Below are positions 36,355 through 45,175 of a stretch of DNA of 64,000 bases, piece by piece. The translations under genes and the position numbers were made by a program. The DNA comes from Prescottella sp. R16 (lineage in GTDB: Bacteria > Actinomycetota > Actinomycetes > Mycobacteriales > Mycobacteriaceae): assembly GCF_030656875.1 (NCBI RefSeq), contig NZ_CP130943.1, positions 2,170,001 to 2,234,000 on the forward strand. The letters run 5' to 3'. Below the pieces are notes generated by a model, which saw nothing but the letters and a program-made list of their open reading frames with translations, was not told where the DNA came from and ran no database searches. How positions within the stretch are numbered: the first letter of the stretch is position 1; every line of letters begins with the position of its first letter.

Positions 36355-37002
36355 ATGGAAGCGACAGGTGCACGGTTCGTGGACGGAGCAATTCAGGTAG
36401 ACGGCTACCCCGACGCGGTGAAGATTGCCGCTCTACCTCCAGACCTACCGGCGGATGCATCGAAGCGACTCGCAGACCTCGCCGCGCACATACAGGACCT
36501 CGTCTTCGCGAGTAGGGCGGCGGCCAGGCTCATCAACGAAGGGGGCGACCCGCCGCTCGTGCGTGACGCGCTCTGGCGATCTGCAGTTGTCGCATTCTGG
36601 CGCTGCTTCGACAAGACTTCAAAGCGGAGCCCCCTGGACCCGGCCGAAATCTACGGGGACGGGTTACCGCGCGAGGCGCACGAGTTCGTTCGAAAGCTCC
36701 GTAACAAGGGCATCGCCCACGACGATCGGATCTTCACCTCCTACGTACTTGGCGCCGTGATCGGACCCGATACAGAAGAGCGGAAAGTTATCGAGATCCT
36801 CTTTCATGGACTACAGGCCCAGGCCTTGACGTCTCCGATGCTGGTCAACTTCAAATTGCTGACGGAGGAGGCTCTTACCTGGGCGGACACGGAGTTTCAG
36901 AGCCAAGCCAGCCAAGTAGTGGTTCGCATGCGGTCAATGTCCTATGAGCAACTGCTCGCCTTGCCTGCTCTGTCGATCACTCCTCCCCAGGTGCTTGCGT
37001 GA
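36355..37002 (+). CDS. HEPN-motif protein directly behind the Type ISP gene
   Basis: 215 residues, mostly alpha-helical. The segment FVRKLRNKGIAHDDR has Arg116-Asn117-x4-His122, matching the R-(N/D/H)-x4-H motif of HEPN ribonucleases and nucleotide-binding proteins. There is no signal peptide. It begins 9 bp after the restriction enzyme stop, so it is very probably in the same operon. GC is clearly lower than in flanking core genes (about 53% in the sampled stretch 36781-36840), indicating foreign origin. A role as a backup abortive-infection nuclease is inference; no named family is recognised. Confidence 0.65.
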   Translation: MEATGARFVDGAIQVDGYPDAVKIAALPPDLPADASKRLADLAAHIQDLVFASRAAARLINEGGDPPLVRDALWRSAVVAFWRCFDKTSKRSPLDPAEIYGDGLPREAHEFVRKLRNKGIAHDDRIFTSYVLGAVIGPDTEERKVIEILFHGLQAQALTSPMLVNFKLLTEEALTWADTEFQSQASQVVVRMRSMSYEQLLALPALSITPPQVLA

Positions 37003-37061
37003 GGCGGCTATCTCGCGCCATCCGAGGGCGCCGTTGTCGTTCCCGAGTGGGCAGCGCCCCC

Positions 37062-37090
37062 ATGTCCTAGTTTCTTGGTCTTCAGGACAT
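37062..37090. terminator. candidate bidirectional terminator in the island
   Basis: ATGTCCT (37062-37068) and AGGACAT (37084-37090) form a perfect 7-bp stem around a T-rich 15-nt loop, located between two convergent genes. Confidence 0.45.
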
Positions 37091-37100
37091 CCACTGGCCC

Positions 37101-37904
37101 TCAGCGAAGCTGACCGTGAACTCCGTCTGGGATCGTCAATGTGAATGCGTCCAAACAGATAGGTGGAAGCCCGAGTGCGTTCCGCACGTGGTGGAGAAGC
37201 ACCTCACGTTCATGCAGTGTTCTATGCTTGTACGCCTTCACGGCATCACGCGAGCAGTGTGCAGCCTCCGCGGCTGTCGGTGACTCGTTGTCTTGCACGT
37301 GCACACTTTCCGCCACGTACCCGTTGGCGAACTCTTCCAGGAACCGGATCTGTACCATGAGCTGCTGGTAGGTCCAGCGAAGCATCTGAGCTGCGTAGCA
37401 GGGCTCCTCGTCCGCGACGAATTGGAAGAGGTCGATCGCACGGTTCAGGGCTGCGAGCGCTTCCTCGACCTCCAAGACAAGGTCTATCGGCGGTGGATTC
37501 TCCTGAACGAGTCTCTCCCGCGCAGACTCAGGGCCATCCCAGCTCCGGGCAAACGCGACCGATGTCTTCGTAGCCCGATCGACACGCGTGTCGAGCTCTG
37601 TTGCCGCCGTCAAGATCGCGGCCGCGGCGTCAACGGTTTGCTCCCGGATCCAGTTCCGTCGTTCCCGTTCCTCGGCAGCGAGGATGGTCTTGTCGACGCC
37701 ATCGGCGCTGGCTCTCACCGAGCTGGCGACGTTCGCCGCCGCTGCTTCGATAGATCTGTCCGCATTGACTTCTGCAGCTGCGATGGACTTGTCTGCATTG
37801 TCGCTGATCGTCTTGACGTTGCGATTGTTGATGTACAGCGCAATGCCGCCTGCGATCAGTGCCGCGACGATCGGCGCCAAGGTCTTCGTCAACTCGAACC
37901 ACAT
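37101..37904 (-). CDS. membrane-anchored coiled-coil protein of unknown function
   Basis: 267 residues. One transmembrane helix near the N-terminus (APIVAALIAGGIALYINN) is followed by an Ala-rich coiled coil built on a roughly 11-residue pattern (DKSIAAAEVNA, DRSIEAAAANV, DGVDKTILAAEE). A helical C-terminal domain contains MLRWTYQQLMVQIRFLEEF. The ATG at 37904 has AAGGAT 7 nt upstream. GC is low for this genome. No family is recognised. It sits among defence-like genes but nothing shows a direct link. Confidence 0.65.
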   Translation of the reverse strand: MWFELTKTLAPIVAALIAGGIALYINNRNVKTISDNADKSIAAAEVNADRSIEAAAANVASSVRASADGVDKTILAAEERERRNWIREQTVDAAAAILTAATELDTRVDRATKTSVAFARSWDGPESARERLVQENPPPIDLVLEVEEALAALNRAIDLFQFVADEEPCYAAQMLRWTYQQLMVQIRFLEEFANGYVAESVHVQDNESPTAAEAAHCSRDAVKAYKHRTLHEREVLLHHVRNALGLPPICLDAFTLTIPDGVHGQLR

Positions 37905-37936
37905 ACACACATCCTTGGGTACTCGCCGAGGCCGTT

Positions 37937-38293
37937 CTATTCGGTGGCCTTGGGGTGCCCGGTGCCCGCTGCTTTGATCCACAGGGTGCGGCGGGCTGTG
38001 TCGACGAGGTACCAGAGGCGTCCGCTGGCGGTGACCTCGTATTGCCACTGCTCCATCACAGTCCCGCCGTGGGCGGCGGTGGCGAGGGAGCCTTTGAGCT
38101 GGTGGTGCCGCGGGGTCGGTGCGGGAGTGTCGGTGCGGGAGCGCAGCTCGTTCCAGGCGGTGAGGGTGTTCGCCGGCGCCTGCTGGCACAGCGCATCCCA
38201 ACCCTTGACGGCGTCAGTGGTGGCGAACCGCAGCTCCCACCCGCCGGCCGGGTCTGCGGGCGGGGCGACCCGGTCGCCGCGTTTCGGGCTCAC
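37937..38293 (-). CDS. RelE/ParE-like toxin (putative)
   Basis: 118 residues with a compact alpha/beta pattern: WELRFATTDAVKGWDALCQQ, then a Lys-rich strand HQLKGSLAT and the C-terminal EQWQYEVTASGRLWYLVDTARRTLW sheet with terminal GHPKATE. This order of elements is typical of RelE/ParE-superfamily ribonuclease/gyrase toxins, and the partner gene upstream overlaps by 4 bp (ATGA). Catalytic residues cannot be assigned with certainty. Confidence 0.7.
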   Translation of the reverse strand: MSPKRGDRVAPPADPAGGWELRFATTDAVKGWDALCQQAPANTLTAWNELRSRTDTPAPTPRHHQLKGSLATAAHGGTVMEQWQYEVTASGRLWYLVDTARRTLWIKAAGTGHPKATE

Positions 38294-38766
38294 GAAGCGC
38301 CCGGCGCGGGGACAGCACCGAGGTCCTCATCGGTATCGGCCGCGAGGATCGCCGCCAACTCGGGGTCGGCCAGCACCTCCGCGGTGTGCCGCCAGGCCTC
38401 GATAACCTGCACCACCGGGGCTGGGTTGTCGAGCGATTCCGCCGCCCGCAGTGTCGCCACCAGCTCGACGACGAACTCCTGCACCTCTTCGCGGGAAAGG
38501 AACGCCACCCACGGGAACACTTCGGGCAGCACCTCGGTAACCAACTCCCGCGCCCTCGGATCGCGCTGCATCAACGCCACGAACATTCGTGTCGTCACAG
38601 ACGCTGCAGTGTGCTCGAGTTCGGCCCGCGCCGCGGTGGTTAGTACCAGGTCCTCGGCGTCGCGGCGTCGCACCCGCAGCGACTGGGCCGGTGAGCGGCG
38701 CAGCCGCTCGACTGTCGCTTTCCCCTGTAGCTGCAGTTCCGAGAATGTCACCTCATCCACACTCAT
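38290..38766 (-). CDS. putative antitoxin partner of the RelE-like toxin
   Basis: 158 residues. The N-terminal 50 residues (DEVTFSELQLQGKATVERL, then RRRDAEDLVLTT) look like a Phd/YefM-type DNA-binding antitoxin fold, and the C-terminal 100 residues are helical and acidic. The gene precedes and overlaps the toxin, the standard antitoxin-toxin order. Just upstream, an AT-rich palindrome (AAGTACTT, about 38774) in an otherwise GC-rich region may be the operator of the pair. Confidence 0.7.
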   Translation of the reverse strand: MSVDEVTFSELQLQGKATVERLRRSPAQSLRVRRRDAEDLVLTTAARAELEHTAASVTTRMFVALMQRDPRARELVTEVLPEVFPWVAFLSREEVQEFVVELVATLRAAESLDNPAPVVQVIEAWRHTAEVLADPELAAILAADTDEDLGAVPAPGAS

Positions 38767-39090
38767 ACATTAAAAGTACTTCTAAAGTGGCGATCTGTCG
38801 AGCGGTCGGTGCCGCGATCGGCTGCAGTCCCCGCACGAGTCGGTGTCCAGCTGAACCTGTCAGCACGCCAGGCAGACGTTGGGCATGAGCATGCACGGAG
38901 TAGGAGTGCGCTGGATGTGACTACACGCGGCCGTCTCATTTCCTTGGTAGCGGGACGGTCCATGCTGGCGTTGATACGGGACGGGTCGTTCCAGCTCGCC
39001 GCGTCCCAGAACTTCATGTCGAAACTGCGTGTCGAAAGGTGGTGCTGGAACAGTTTCCAGCGCATTCGTCGACTCGAGGTGCTTGCTCCG
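38767..39090. other. gene-free stretch at the right edge of the island
   Basis: About 320 bp between the antitoxin start and the GNAT promoter. The first 25 bp are AT-rich with a palindrome (candidate toxin-antitoxin operator). The remainder has only short overlapping frames on both strands, none with a ribosome binding site and good codon pattern. No integrase site, tRNA fragment or insertion sequence end was recognised. Confidence 0.4.
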
Positions 39091-39096
39091 TAGGGT
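39091..39096 (+). promoter_or_regulatory. -10 element (TAGGGT) for leaderless GNAT gene
   Basis: TAGGGT ends 7 nt before the ATG at 39104. Confidence 0.45.
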
Positions 39097-39103
39097 GGTC
39101 GAC

Positions 39104-39901
39104 ATGTTCGACGACACCACGCGTGGCCGCATTCTGGACGCGATGGAGCGCAACTGTGCGTCCCATGCGAGCCACCTGCATCCGTCGGTGGCGGGTGCCC
39201 GTGTCCTCGACAGCGGTGATCTCGTGGTGGCCGACAGCGGGTTGGCCGACGATACGTTCAATCTCGTGTGCCGGGCCCGGTTCACCGAGGCGACCGCCCG
39301 TGCGCGCGTCGACGAGGTGATCGCGATGGCCCGAACGGTCGACAGGCCGTTCTCGTGGTGGGTTGCGCCGACCTCGACGCCGGCGGACCTGGGAACGATC
39401 CTGCGAGAGCGTGGGCTGTCGGCGTCGGAGACCGAAGAGGCGATGGTCGCCGTGCTCGCCGATGTGCCGCCGGCGCCGGCCCGCGACGAACTGACCGTTG
39501 TCGTCGTGGACTCGGTGGAGCGCCTGTGTGACTACGCCTCGTTGGTGGCCCGGAACTGGAGTCCGCCGTCACCGGAGGTGGTCGAGTTCCACGAACGCGC
39601 CGCCCACGCGATCCTCGCCGACGACTGCGCGAGCCGGTTCGTCGTCGGATACCTCGGCGACGAACCTGTCGCCGGCGCCGAGGTCCACTTCGACTCGGGC
39701 CTGGCCGGCCTGTACGGCGTCGTGACCCTCGACGCGCACCGTCGTCAGGGCTTCGGGACAGCGGTCACATTGACAGCCCTGGATATCGCCCGGTCGCGGG
39801 GAACCACCCACGCGGTACTGCAGGCGTCCGCCGACGGCGCACCCCTGTACGAGAAGATCGGGTTCACGACCATCGGCACCTACACCGAATACGCGGTGTG
39901 A
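39104..39901 (+). CDS. GNAT-family N-acetyltransferase
   Basis: 265 residues. The C-terminal half is a GNAT fold: VVGYLGDEPVAGAEVHF, then LYGVVTLDAHRRQGFGTAVT with the RRQGFGT acetyl-CoA pyrophosphate loop, and YEKIGFTTIGTYTEYAV at the end. The N-terminal half (residues 1-130) is an extra domain that may be a degenerate second GNAT unit. The acceptor is unknown. The promoter-to-start spacing supports ATG 39104 rather than longer starts. Confidence 0.85.
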   Translation: MFDDTTRGRILDAMERNCASHASHLHPSVAGARVLDSGDLVVADSGLADDTFNLVCRARFTEATARARVDEVIAMARTVDRPFSWWVAPTSTPADLGTILRERGLSASETEEAMVAVLADVPPAPARDELTVVVVDSVERLCDYASLVARNWSPPSPEVVEFHERAAHAILADDCASRFVVGYLGDEPVAGAEVHFDSGLAGLYGVVTLDAHRRQGFGTAVTLTALDIARSRGTTHAVLQASADGAPLYEKIGFTTIGTYTEYAV

Positions 39902-39911
39902 GAGCGACCGA

Positions 39912-40316
39912 TCACGCCCCGCCCGACAGCGAGTAGGTCACGTACTTCCCGCTCCATTCGAGGAACGCGCTCGTCGTCGCCTGCCCCCGGATCTCGTCGT
40001 TCTGCCACTGGTACACGTCGTGTCCGGGCGGCAGACTACCGACCCGCTCGAGCGTGTAGCGGTCGCGGTGGGCGGGGGAGCGGCGTCCGGCGATCTCGTC
40101 GAGGCTCATCGGCGGAGTGCCACCGAGCAGATACGTCCGGCCCAACGAGGAGATCTGTTCCGGCGGCGAGAACACGTTCAGGCTCCGGTACAACACCGCG
40201 AGATACAGGTACCCGGCCACCACGGCGAGCGCCAGTAGCAGCCCGCCCACCCGGACGGCCCGCCTCGTGTTCCTCGCTGCCCGGGTTCTCGCCGACACCC
40301 CCACCGACTCCTCCAT
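39912..40316 (-). CDS. single-pass membrane protein of unknown function
   Basis: 134 residues. A basic cytosolic N-terminus (ARTRAARNTRRAVR) is followed by one hydrophobic helix (GGLLLALAVVAGYLYLAVLY) and an extracellular domain of about 90 residues ending in LEWSGKYVTYSLSGGA. No family is recognised. The gene is divergent from the phosphoglycerate mutase-like gene, with 39 bp between starts, and converges on the GNAT gene with 10 bp between stops. Confidence 0.65.
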   Translation of the reverse strand: MEESVGVSARTRAARNTRRAVRVGGLLLALAVVAGYLYLAVLYRSLNVFSPPEQISSLGRTYLLGGTPPMSLDEIAGRRSPAHRDRYTLERVGSLPPGHDVYQWQNDEIRGQATTSAFLEWSGKYVTYSLSGGA

Positions 40317-40342
40317 GTCCCGATCATGTCAGCACGGACGCA

Positions 40343-40348
40343 TAGGCT
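40343..40348 (+). promoter_or_regulatory. -10 element (TAGGCT) for leaderless histidine phosphatase gene
   Basis: TAGGCT ends 7 nt before the ATG at 40356. Confidence 0.45.
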
Positions 40349-40355
40349 GGCATGC

Positions 40356-41039
40356 ATGACGGTCATTCTGTTGCGTCACGGCCGCTCGACGGCGAACACG
40401 TCCCGGACGTTGGCGGGCCGGTCGTCCGGTGTCGCGCTCGACGATGTGGGGGTCGAGCAGGCGAAGGCGGTGGTGGAGCGGTTGGCGGGGGTGCCGGTCG
40501 AGGAGATCGTGCATTCGCCGCTGTTGCGGTGCGAGCAGACGGTCGCCCCGCTGGCCACCGATCGGGGGCTCGAGCCGCGGGTCGAGGAGCGTCTCGTCGA
40601 GGTCGACTACGGGCAGTGGACGGGGCGTGCGCTGCAGGAACTCGTCGAGGAACCGTTGTGGAAAGTGGTGCAGCAGCACGCATCCGCGGCCGTGTTCCCC
40701 GGCGGGGAGGGAATCGCTCAGGTGCAGGCACGGGCCGTTGCTGCGGTCCGCGAACACGATCGGCGGCTCGCCGACGTCCACGGCCGGGACGTGGTGTGGG
40801 TGGCGTGCACGCACGGCGATGTGATCAAGTCGGTGCTGGCCGACGCCGTCGGCTCCCACCTCGATGCGTTCCAGCGGATCGTCACCGAGCCGGCGTCGAT
40901 CAGCGTCGTCCGCTACACCGACGTCCGGCCGTACGTGCTGCGGATGAACGACACCGGCGGCGACCTCGCCGGACTGGGCACCCCGCCGCGGCCCGGCGAC
41001 ACGGCGGTGCCCGGAGGCGAGGTGGGGCATGGTCGGTAG
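40356..41039 (+). CDS. histidine phosphatase (phosphoglycerate mutase-like), Rv2135c homologue
   Basis: 227 residues. The catalytic RHG is at the N-terminus (VILLRHGRSTANTS), the second conserved Arg/Glu region is SPLLRCEQT and EVDYGQWTGR, and the second catalytic His lies in VACTHGDVIKS. It opens the conserved series with DUF3090, SCO1664-type and mshC genes seen in M. tuberculosis as Rv2135c-Rv2134c-Rv2133c...Rv2130c. The phosphorylated substrate is not known; acid phosphatase rather than glycolytic mutase activity is likely. Confidence 0.9.
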   Translation: MTVILLRHGRSTANTSRTLAGRSSGVALDDVGVEQAKAVVERLAGVPVEEIVHSPLLRCEQTVAPLATDRGLEPRVEERLVEVDYGQWTGRALQELVEEPLWKVVQQHASAAVFPGGEGIAQVQARAVAAVREHDRRLADVHGRDVVWVACTHGDVIKSVLADAVGSHLDAFQRIVTEPASISVVRYTDVRPYVLRMNDTGGDLAGLGTPPRPGDTAVPGGEVGHGR

Positions 41040-41078
41040 GCGGATAATGAAGCGGTACGCATAGTTCGAGGAGGTGCA

Positions 41079-41672
41079 ATGTCACGCGCGATCCACATTT
41101 TTCGCACCCCCGATCGCTTCGTCGCGGGAACGGTCGGTGAACCCGGCGAACGGTCGTTCTATCTCCAGGCTGTGCACGATGCGCGGGTGGTGAGCGTGCT
41201 GCTCGAGAAGCAGCAGGTGCAGGTGCTCGCCGACCGGATGGGGTTACTTCTCGAGGAGGTCCACCGTCGTTTCGGTACCGCGGTGCCACCCGAACCCGGT
41301 GAGGTCGGCGACCTCAGCCCCCTGCTCACCCCACTCGACGTCGAGTTCCGGGTCGGCACGATGGGCCTCGGCTGGGACGCCGAAGCGGAGGCCGTCGTCG
41401 TCGAACTCCTCGCCGTCAGCGACACCGAGTTCGACGAATCCGTCGTCCTCGACGACGCCGAGGAGGGGCCGGACGCGGTGCGGGTGTTCCTGACCCCGGT
41501 GCAGGCCCGCGAGTTCGCGTTGCGTTCCGAACGGGTCGTGGCCGCCGGCCGTGCCCCGTGCCCCCTGTGCGGGGAACCGCTCGGCGCGGGCGGGCACGTG
41601 TGTGTCCGCACCAACGGGTACCGCCGCATCGCCGGATTCGACTCCACCGTCGAGTTCGGGGAAGAGCTCTGA
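41079..41672 (+). CDS. DUF3090 family protein (Rv2134c homologue)
   Basis: 197 residues. DUF3090 features are the N-terminal IHIFRTPDRFVAGTVGEPG and the RSFYLQAVHDARVVSVLLEKQQVQVLADR segment. The C-terminus carries a probable zinc site: CPLCGEPL followed by GHVC. GAGGAGG precedes the ATG closely. It is located between the phosphatase and the SCO1664-family gene, a conserved actinobacterial order. The biochemical role is unknown. Confidence 0.92.
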   Translation: MSRAIHIFRTPDRFVAGTVGEPGERSFYLQAVHDARVVSVLLEKQQVQVLADRMGLLLEEVHRRFGTAVPPEPGEVGDLSPLLTPLDVEFRVGTMGLGWDAEAEAVVVELLAVSDTEFDESVVLDDAEEGPDAVRVFLTPVQAREFALRSERVVAAGRAPCPLCGEPLGAGGHVCVRTNGYRRIAGFDSTVEFGEEL

Positions 41673-41677
41673 CCCCG

Positions 41678-42475
41678 GTGCCGGGCGGCGTTCTCGTGGA
41701 CGGGGAACTGACCGTCGTCGGACGGATCGTGCACGCCAGCAACGCCACCCTCGTCTGCGACGTGTCGAACGACGACGAGACGCTGCGCTGCGTCTACAAA
41801 CCGGTCCGCGGGGAGCGTCCGCTGTGGGATTTCCCGGACGGCACCCTCGCCGGCCGTGAGATCGCGTCCTATCTGATCTCCGAGGCACTGGGCTGGGGTG
41901 TCGTCCCGCACACGGTCCTGCGCGACGGCCCGTTCGGCCCGGGCATGGTGCAGCGCTGGATCGACACCCCGGACCACCGCCCCGAGACGGGGGACCGAGC
42001 CGACCTGGTCGACATCTGCCCACCCGACGCCGTCCCGCAGGGCTGGATCGAGGTGCTCCGCGCCTACGACGCCGACGACAACGAGGTGTCCCTCGTCCAC
42101 GCCGACGATCCGCGGCTGCACCGGATGGCGGTCCTCGACGTGCTGCTCAACAACGCCGACCGCAAGGGCGGCCATGTCCTCGAAGGCGTCGACGGCGCGG
42201 TGTACGGCGTCGACCACGGCATCTGCCTGCACGAGGAGAACAAGCTGCGCACCGTCCTGTGGGGGTGGGCCGGGCAGCCGATCGGCGACGACCTGCTCGC
42301 CGACATCGACACGTTCACCGGGACGCTCGACGGTGACGCGTTCTCGACCCGGCTCGCCGAGCACATCACGCTCCGTGAGGTAGAGGCCCTGCGCGAGCGC
42401 GCCAAGACATTACTGGCGACGCCGGTCATGCCGCTGCCCGAGGGGCCGCGCACCATTCCGTGGCCGGCGTTCTAG
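41678..42475 (+). CDS. SCO1664 family protein (PI3K/PI4K-like kinase fold), Rv2133c homologue
   Basis: About 265 residues. A phosphatidylinositol-kinase-like ATP site is visible: [29 protein letters not shown] holds the invariant Lys and the Glu. The catalytic/metal region reads [19 protein letters not shown] followed by GVDHGICLH, with the D-x-x-x-x-N and D-H-G motifs. The start may be GTG 41678 or GTG 41696. It is 5 bp behind the DUF3090 gene, so they are probably one operon. Substrate unknown. Confidence 0.88.
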   Translation: MPGGVLVDGELTVVGRIVHASNATLVCDVSNDDETLRCVYKPVRGERPLWDFPDGTLAGREIASYLISEALGWGVVPHTVLRDGPFGPGMVQRWIDTPDHRPETGDRADLVDICPPDAVPQGWIEVLRAYDADDNEVSLVHADDPRLHRMAVLDVLLNNADRKGGHVLEGVDGAVYGVDHGICLHEENKLRTVLWGWAGQPIGDDLLADIDTFTGTLDGDAFSTRLAEHITLREVEALRERAKTLLATPVMPLPEGPRTIPWPAF

Positions 42476-42508
42476 ACATCGCGCGCACGCCCGGAATCTC
42501 CCGTCCAC

Positions 42509-42514
42509 TAGGCT
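42509..42514 (+). promoter_or_regulatory. -10 element (TAGGCT) for leaderless mshC
   Basis: TAGGCT ends 7 nt before the ATG at 42522, the same layout as at 40343. Confidence 0.45.
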
Positions 42515-42521
42515 CGCTGGC

Positions 42522-43766
42522 ATGCAGTCTTGGTCCGACACCGCTGTCCCGTCCGTGCCCGGTCAGGGCCCTGCCCTCCGGCTGTACGACACCGCGGATC
42601 GGCAGGTGCGCCCGGTGACACCGGGGGCGACGGCGAAGATGTACGTGTGCGGTATCACCCCGTACGACGCCACCCACCTCGGTCATGCGGCCACCTATCT
42701 GACGTTCGATCTGGTGAACCGGATCTGGCGGGACGCCGGCCACGACGTGCACTACGTGCAGAACGTCACCGACGTCGACGATCCGCTGTTCGAGCGGGCC
42801 GACCGGGACGGCGAGGACTGGGTGGTGCTCGGGATGCGGGAGACCGCGCTGTTCCGGGAGGACATGGAGGCGCTGCGGGTGCTGCCGCCGCGCGATTACA
42901 TCGGCGCCGTCGAATCGGTGAACGAGGTCGTCGAACTCGTCGAGAAGTTCGTCGCGTCCGGGGCCGCGTACATCGTCGACGACGCCGAATATCCGGACGT
43001 GTACTTCCGTGCCGATGCGACGCAGCAGTTCGGGTACGAGTCCGGCTACGACCGGGCCACGATGGAGCGTTTCTTCGCCGAGCGCGGCGGCGACCCGGAG
43101 CGTCCCGGCAAGCGGGATCCGCTCGACGCCCTGGTGTGGCGGGCGCAGCGTCCCGGTGAGCCGTCGTGGCCGTCGCCGTTCGGCCCGGGCCGGCCGGGCT
43201 GGCACATCGAGTGCGCGGCCATCGCCCTCAACCGGATCGGTTCGGGTTTCGACATCCAGGGCGGCGGCTCCGACCTGATCTTCCCGCACCACGAGTTCTC
43301 CGCGGCGCACGCCGAATCCGCCAGCGGCACCGACCGTTTCGCGCGGCACTACGTCCACACCGGGATGATCGGCCTGGACGGCGAGAAGATGTCGAAGTCC
43401 CGCGGCAACCTGGTGTTCGTCTCCAAGCTGCGCGGTGAGGGCGTCGACCCGGCCGCGATCCGCCTCGGCCTGCTCGCCGGGCACTACCGCACCGACCGGG
43501 CCTGGACCGCGGACCTGCTCACTGCCGCGCAGGACCGGCTCGCATTGTGGCGCAAGGCCGCCGCCCTCGAATCCGGCCCGTCCGCCGAGGACACGATCGC
43601 CCGGCTGCGCCAGCATCTCGCCGACGACCTCGACACCCCCAAGGCGCTCGACGCGCTCGACGGCTGGGCCCGCCGCGCCGTCGACCACGGTGGCCCGGAC
43701 GCGTCCGCACCGGCCGGATTCGCGAGCGCGGTGGATGCGCTGCTGGGTGTCGAGCTGATCGGCTAG
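42522..43766 (+). CDS. mshC: L-cysteine:1D-myo-inositol 2-amino-2-deoxy-alpha-D-glucopyranoside ligase
   Basis: 414 residues. It joins cysteine to GlcN-Ins in mycothiol synthesis, using ATP, and derives from cysteinyl-tRNA synthetase. The zinc ligand Cys43 is in [10 protein letters not shown], the HIGH-like motif is THLGHA (51-56), [10 protein letters not shown] and [12 protein letters not shown] carry the other zinc ligands, and KMSKS is near residue 289. It lacks the anticodon-binding domain of CysS, as expected. This gene is the best single marker that the host is a mycothiol-producing actinobacterium. Confidence 0.96.
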   Translation: MQSWSDTAVPSVPGQGPALRLYDTADRQVRPVTPGATAKMYVCGITPYDATHLGHAATYLTFDLVNRIWRDAGHDVHYVQNVTDVDDPLFERADRDGEDWVVLGMRETALFREDMEALRVLPPRDYIGAVESVNEVVELVEKFVASGAAYIVDDAEYPDVYFRADATQQFGYESGYDRATMERFFAERGGDPERPGKRDPLDALVWRAQRPGEPSWPSPFGPGRPGWHIECAAIALNRIGSGFDIQGGGSDLIFPHHEFSAAHAESASGTDRFARHYVHTGMIGLDGEKMSKSRGNLVFVSKLRGEGVDPAAIRLGLLAGHYRTDRAWTADLLTAAQDRLALWRKAAALESGPSAEDTIARLRQHLADDLDTPKALDALDGWARRAVDHGGPDASAPAGFASAVDALLGVELIG

Positions 43767-43800
43767 CCGGTGCAGCCCAGCGCTTCGTCGCGGATCTGGT

Positions 43801-43806
43801 TATGGT
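43801..43806 (+). promoter_or_regulatory. -10 element (TATGGT) for leaderless mgtE
   Basis: TATGGT ends 7 nt before ATG 43814 and itself contains the alternative ATG 43802, which argues for 43814 as the real start. Confidence 0.45.
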
Positions 43807-43813
43807 GCACGCG

Positions 43814-45172
43814 ATGAGCCGAATCGAGGTGTCCGACGCCGAGTCCCGTGTCCGTGTCGTCGAGCGTGCGGTGGCGGATGCGGACCTGCCGACGTTGACC
43901 ACGACGGTGGCCGACTGGAGTGCCGTGCAGGTGGTGGAGGTGCTCGAGCGGCTCGACCACACGCAGCGGGCGGTCCTGTACCGGGTGCTGCCGAAGGATC
44001 GTGCGCTCACGGTGTTCGAGTCGTTGCCGCCGACCCTGCAGCGGGATCTGCTGGACGGGTTGCGGGACGACGACGTCGCCGCGCTGTTCGCGGGGCTGGA
44101 TCCGGACGACCGGGTCGAGTTGCTCGACGAGTTGCCGGCGGCGGTTGCGACGGCGCTGATGCGGGGTCTGCCCGACGAGGAGCGCACCCTCACCTCGGTC
44201 GTCCTCGGATATCCGTCCGGGTCGATCGGACGCCGGATGAGTCCGGAACTGGTCACCACGCACCCGGAGTTGACGGTGGCCGAGACCCTGGAGCGGGTGA
44301 CGCGGCGCCTCGACGACGCCGAAACCGTGTACACGGTGCCGGTGACGGACGGTGAGCGGACGCTGCTGGGGGTGGTGAGTCTGCGGGATCTGCTGCGGGC
44401 CGCACCGGAGACGCGGATCGCCGACATCGTGCAGCCCGCGGAATGGGTGCACGCCACCGACACGGCGGAGGATGCGGCCCGGTTCTGCGCGCAGGTGAAG
44501 CATTTGGCGGTGCCCGTCGTGGACGCCGAGACCCGGCTGGTGGGGATCGTCACGATGGACGACGCGCTACGGCTGCTCGAGGACGCCGACACCGAGGACC
44601 AGGCGCGCATCGGCGGTACCGAGCCGCTGCGTCAGCCGTACCTGACGACCCCGGTGCGGCGGATCGTCCGGTCCCGGGTGGTGTGGCTGCTGGTCCTCGC
44701 GTTGGGCGCGACCCTGACGGTGCAGGTACTCGAGATCTTCGAGTCCACGCTCGACGGGGTGGTGACGCTGGCGTTGTTCGTGCCACTGCTCGTCGGTACC
44801 GGCGGCAACACCGGGAACCAGGCGGCCACGACGGTCACCCGGGCGCTGGCGTTGGGGGAGATCGGGTCCCGGGACGTCCTGAAGGTGGTGTTGCGGGAAT
44901 TGCGGGTGGGCCTGTTCCTCGGGGCCCTGCTCGGTGGGATCGCGTACGTCCTGGCGGGCGCTATCTACGGCTACGACATCGGTCTGGTGATCGGGTTGAC
45001 GTTGCTGGCGGTGTGCACGATGGCCGCGACGGTCGGCGGCATGATGCCGCTGGTCGCGCGGGCGGTGCGCGCTGATCCGGCGGTGTTCTCCAACCCGTTC
45101 ATCACCACGTTCGTCGATGCGACGGGCCTGATCCTGTACTTCCTCATCGCCAAGGCCGTCCTGGGGCTGTGA
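43814..45172 (+). CDS. mgtE: magnesium transporter MgtE
   Basis: 452 residues with the standard MgtE architecture: an N domain of helical repeats (LPKDRALTVFESLP, LFAGLDPDDRVELLDELP), two CBS domains (about residues 130-250) that sense cytosolic Mg2+, a connecting helix and five transmembrane helices. The pore motif LLVGTGGNTGNQAATTVTRAL is complete. It is a Mg2+-gated channel of the inner membrane. It converges on the mntH gene with 3 bp between stops. Confidence 0.94.
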   Translation: MSRIEVSDAESRVRVVERAVADADLPTLTTTVADWSAVQVVEVLERLDHTQRAVLYRVLPKDRALTVFESLPPTLQRDLLDGLRDDDVAALFAGLDPDDRVELLDELPAAVATALMRGLPDEERTLTSVVLGYPSGSIGRRMSPELVTTHPELTVAETLERVTRRLDDAETVYTVPVTDGERTLLGVVSLRDLLRAAPETRIADIVQPAEWVHATDTAEDAARFCAQVKHLAVPVVDAETRLVGIVTMDDALRLLEDADTEDQARIGGTEPLRQPYLTTPVRRIVRSRVVWLLVLALGATLTVQVLEIFESTLDGVVTLALFVPLLVGTGGNTGNQAATTVTRALALGEIGSRDVLKVVLRELRVGLFLGALLGGIAYVLAGAIYGYDIGLVIGLTLLAVCTMAATVGGMMPLVARAVRADPAVFSNPFITTFVDATGLILYFLIAKAVLGL

Positions 45173-45175
45173 CGG

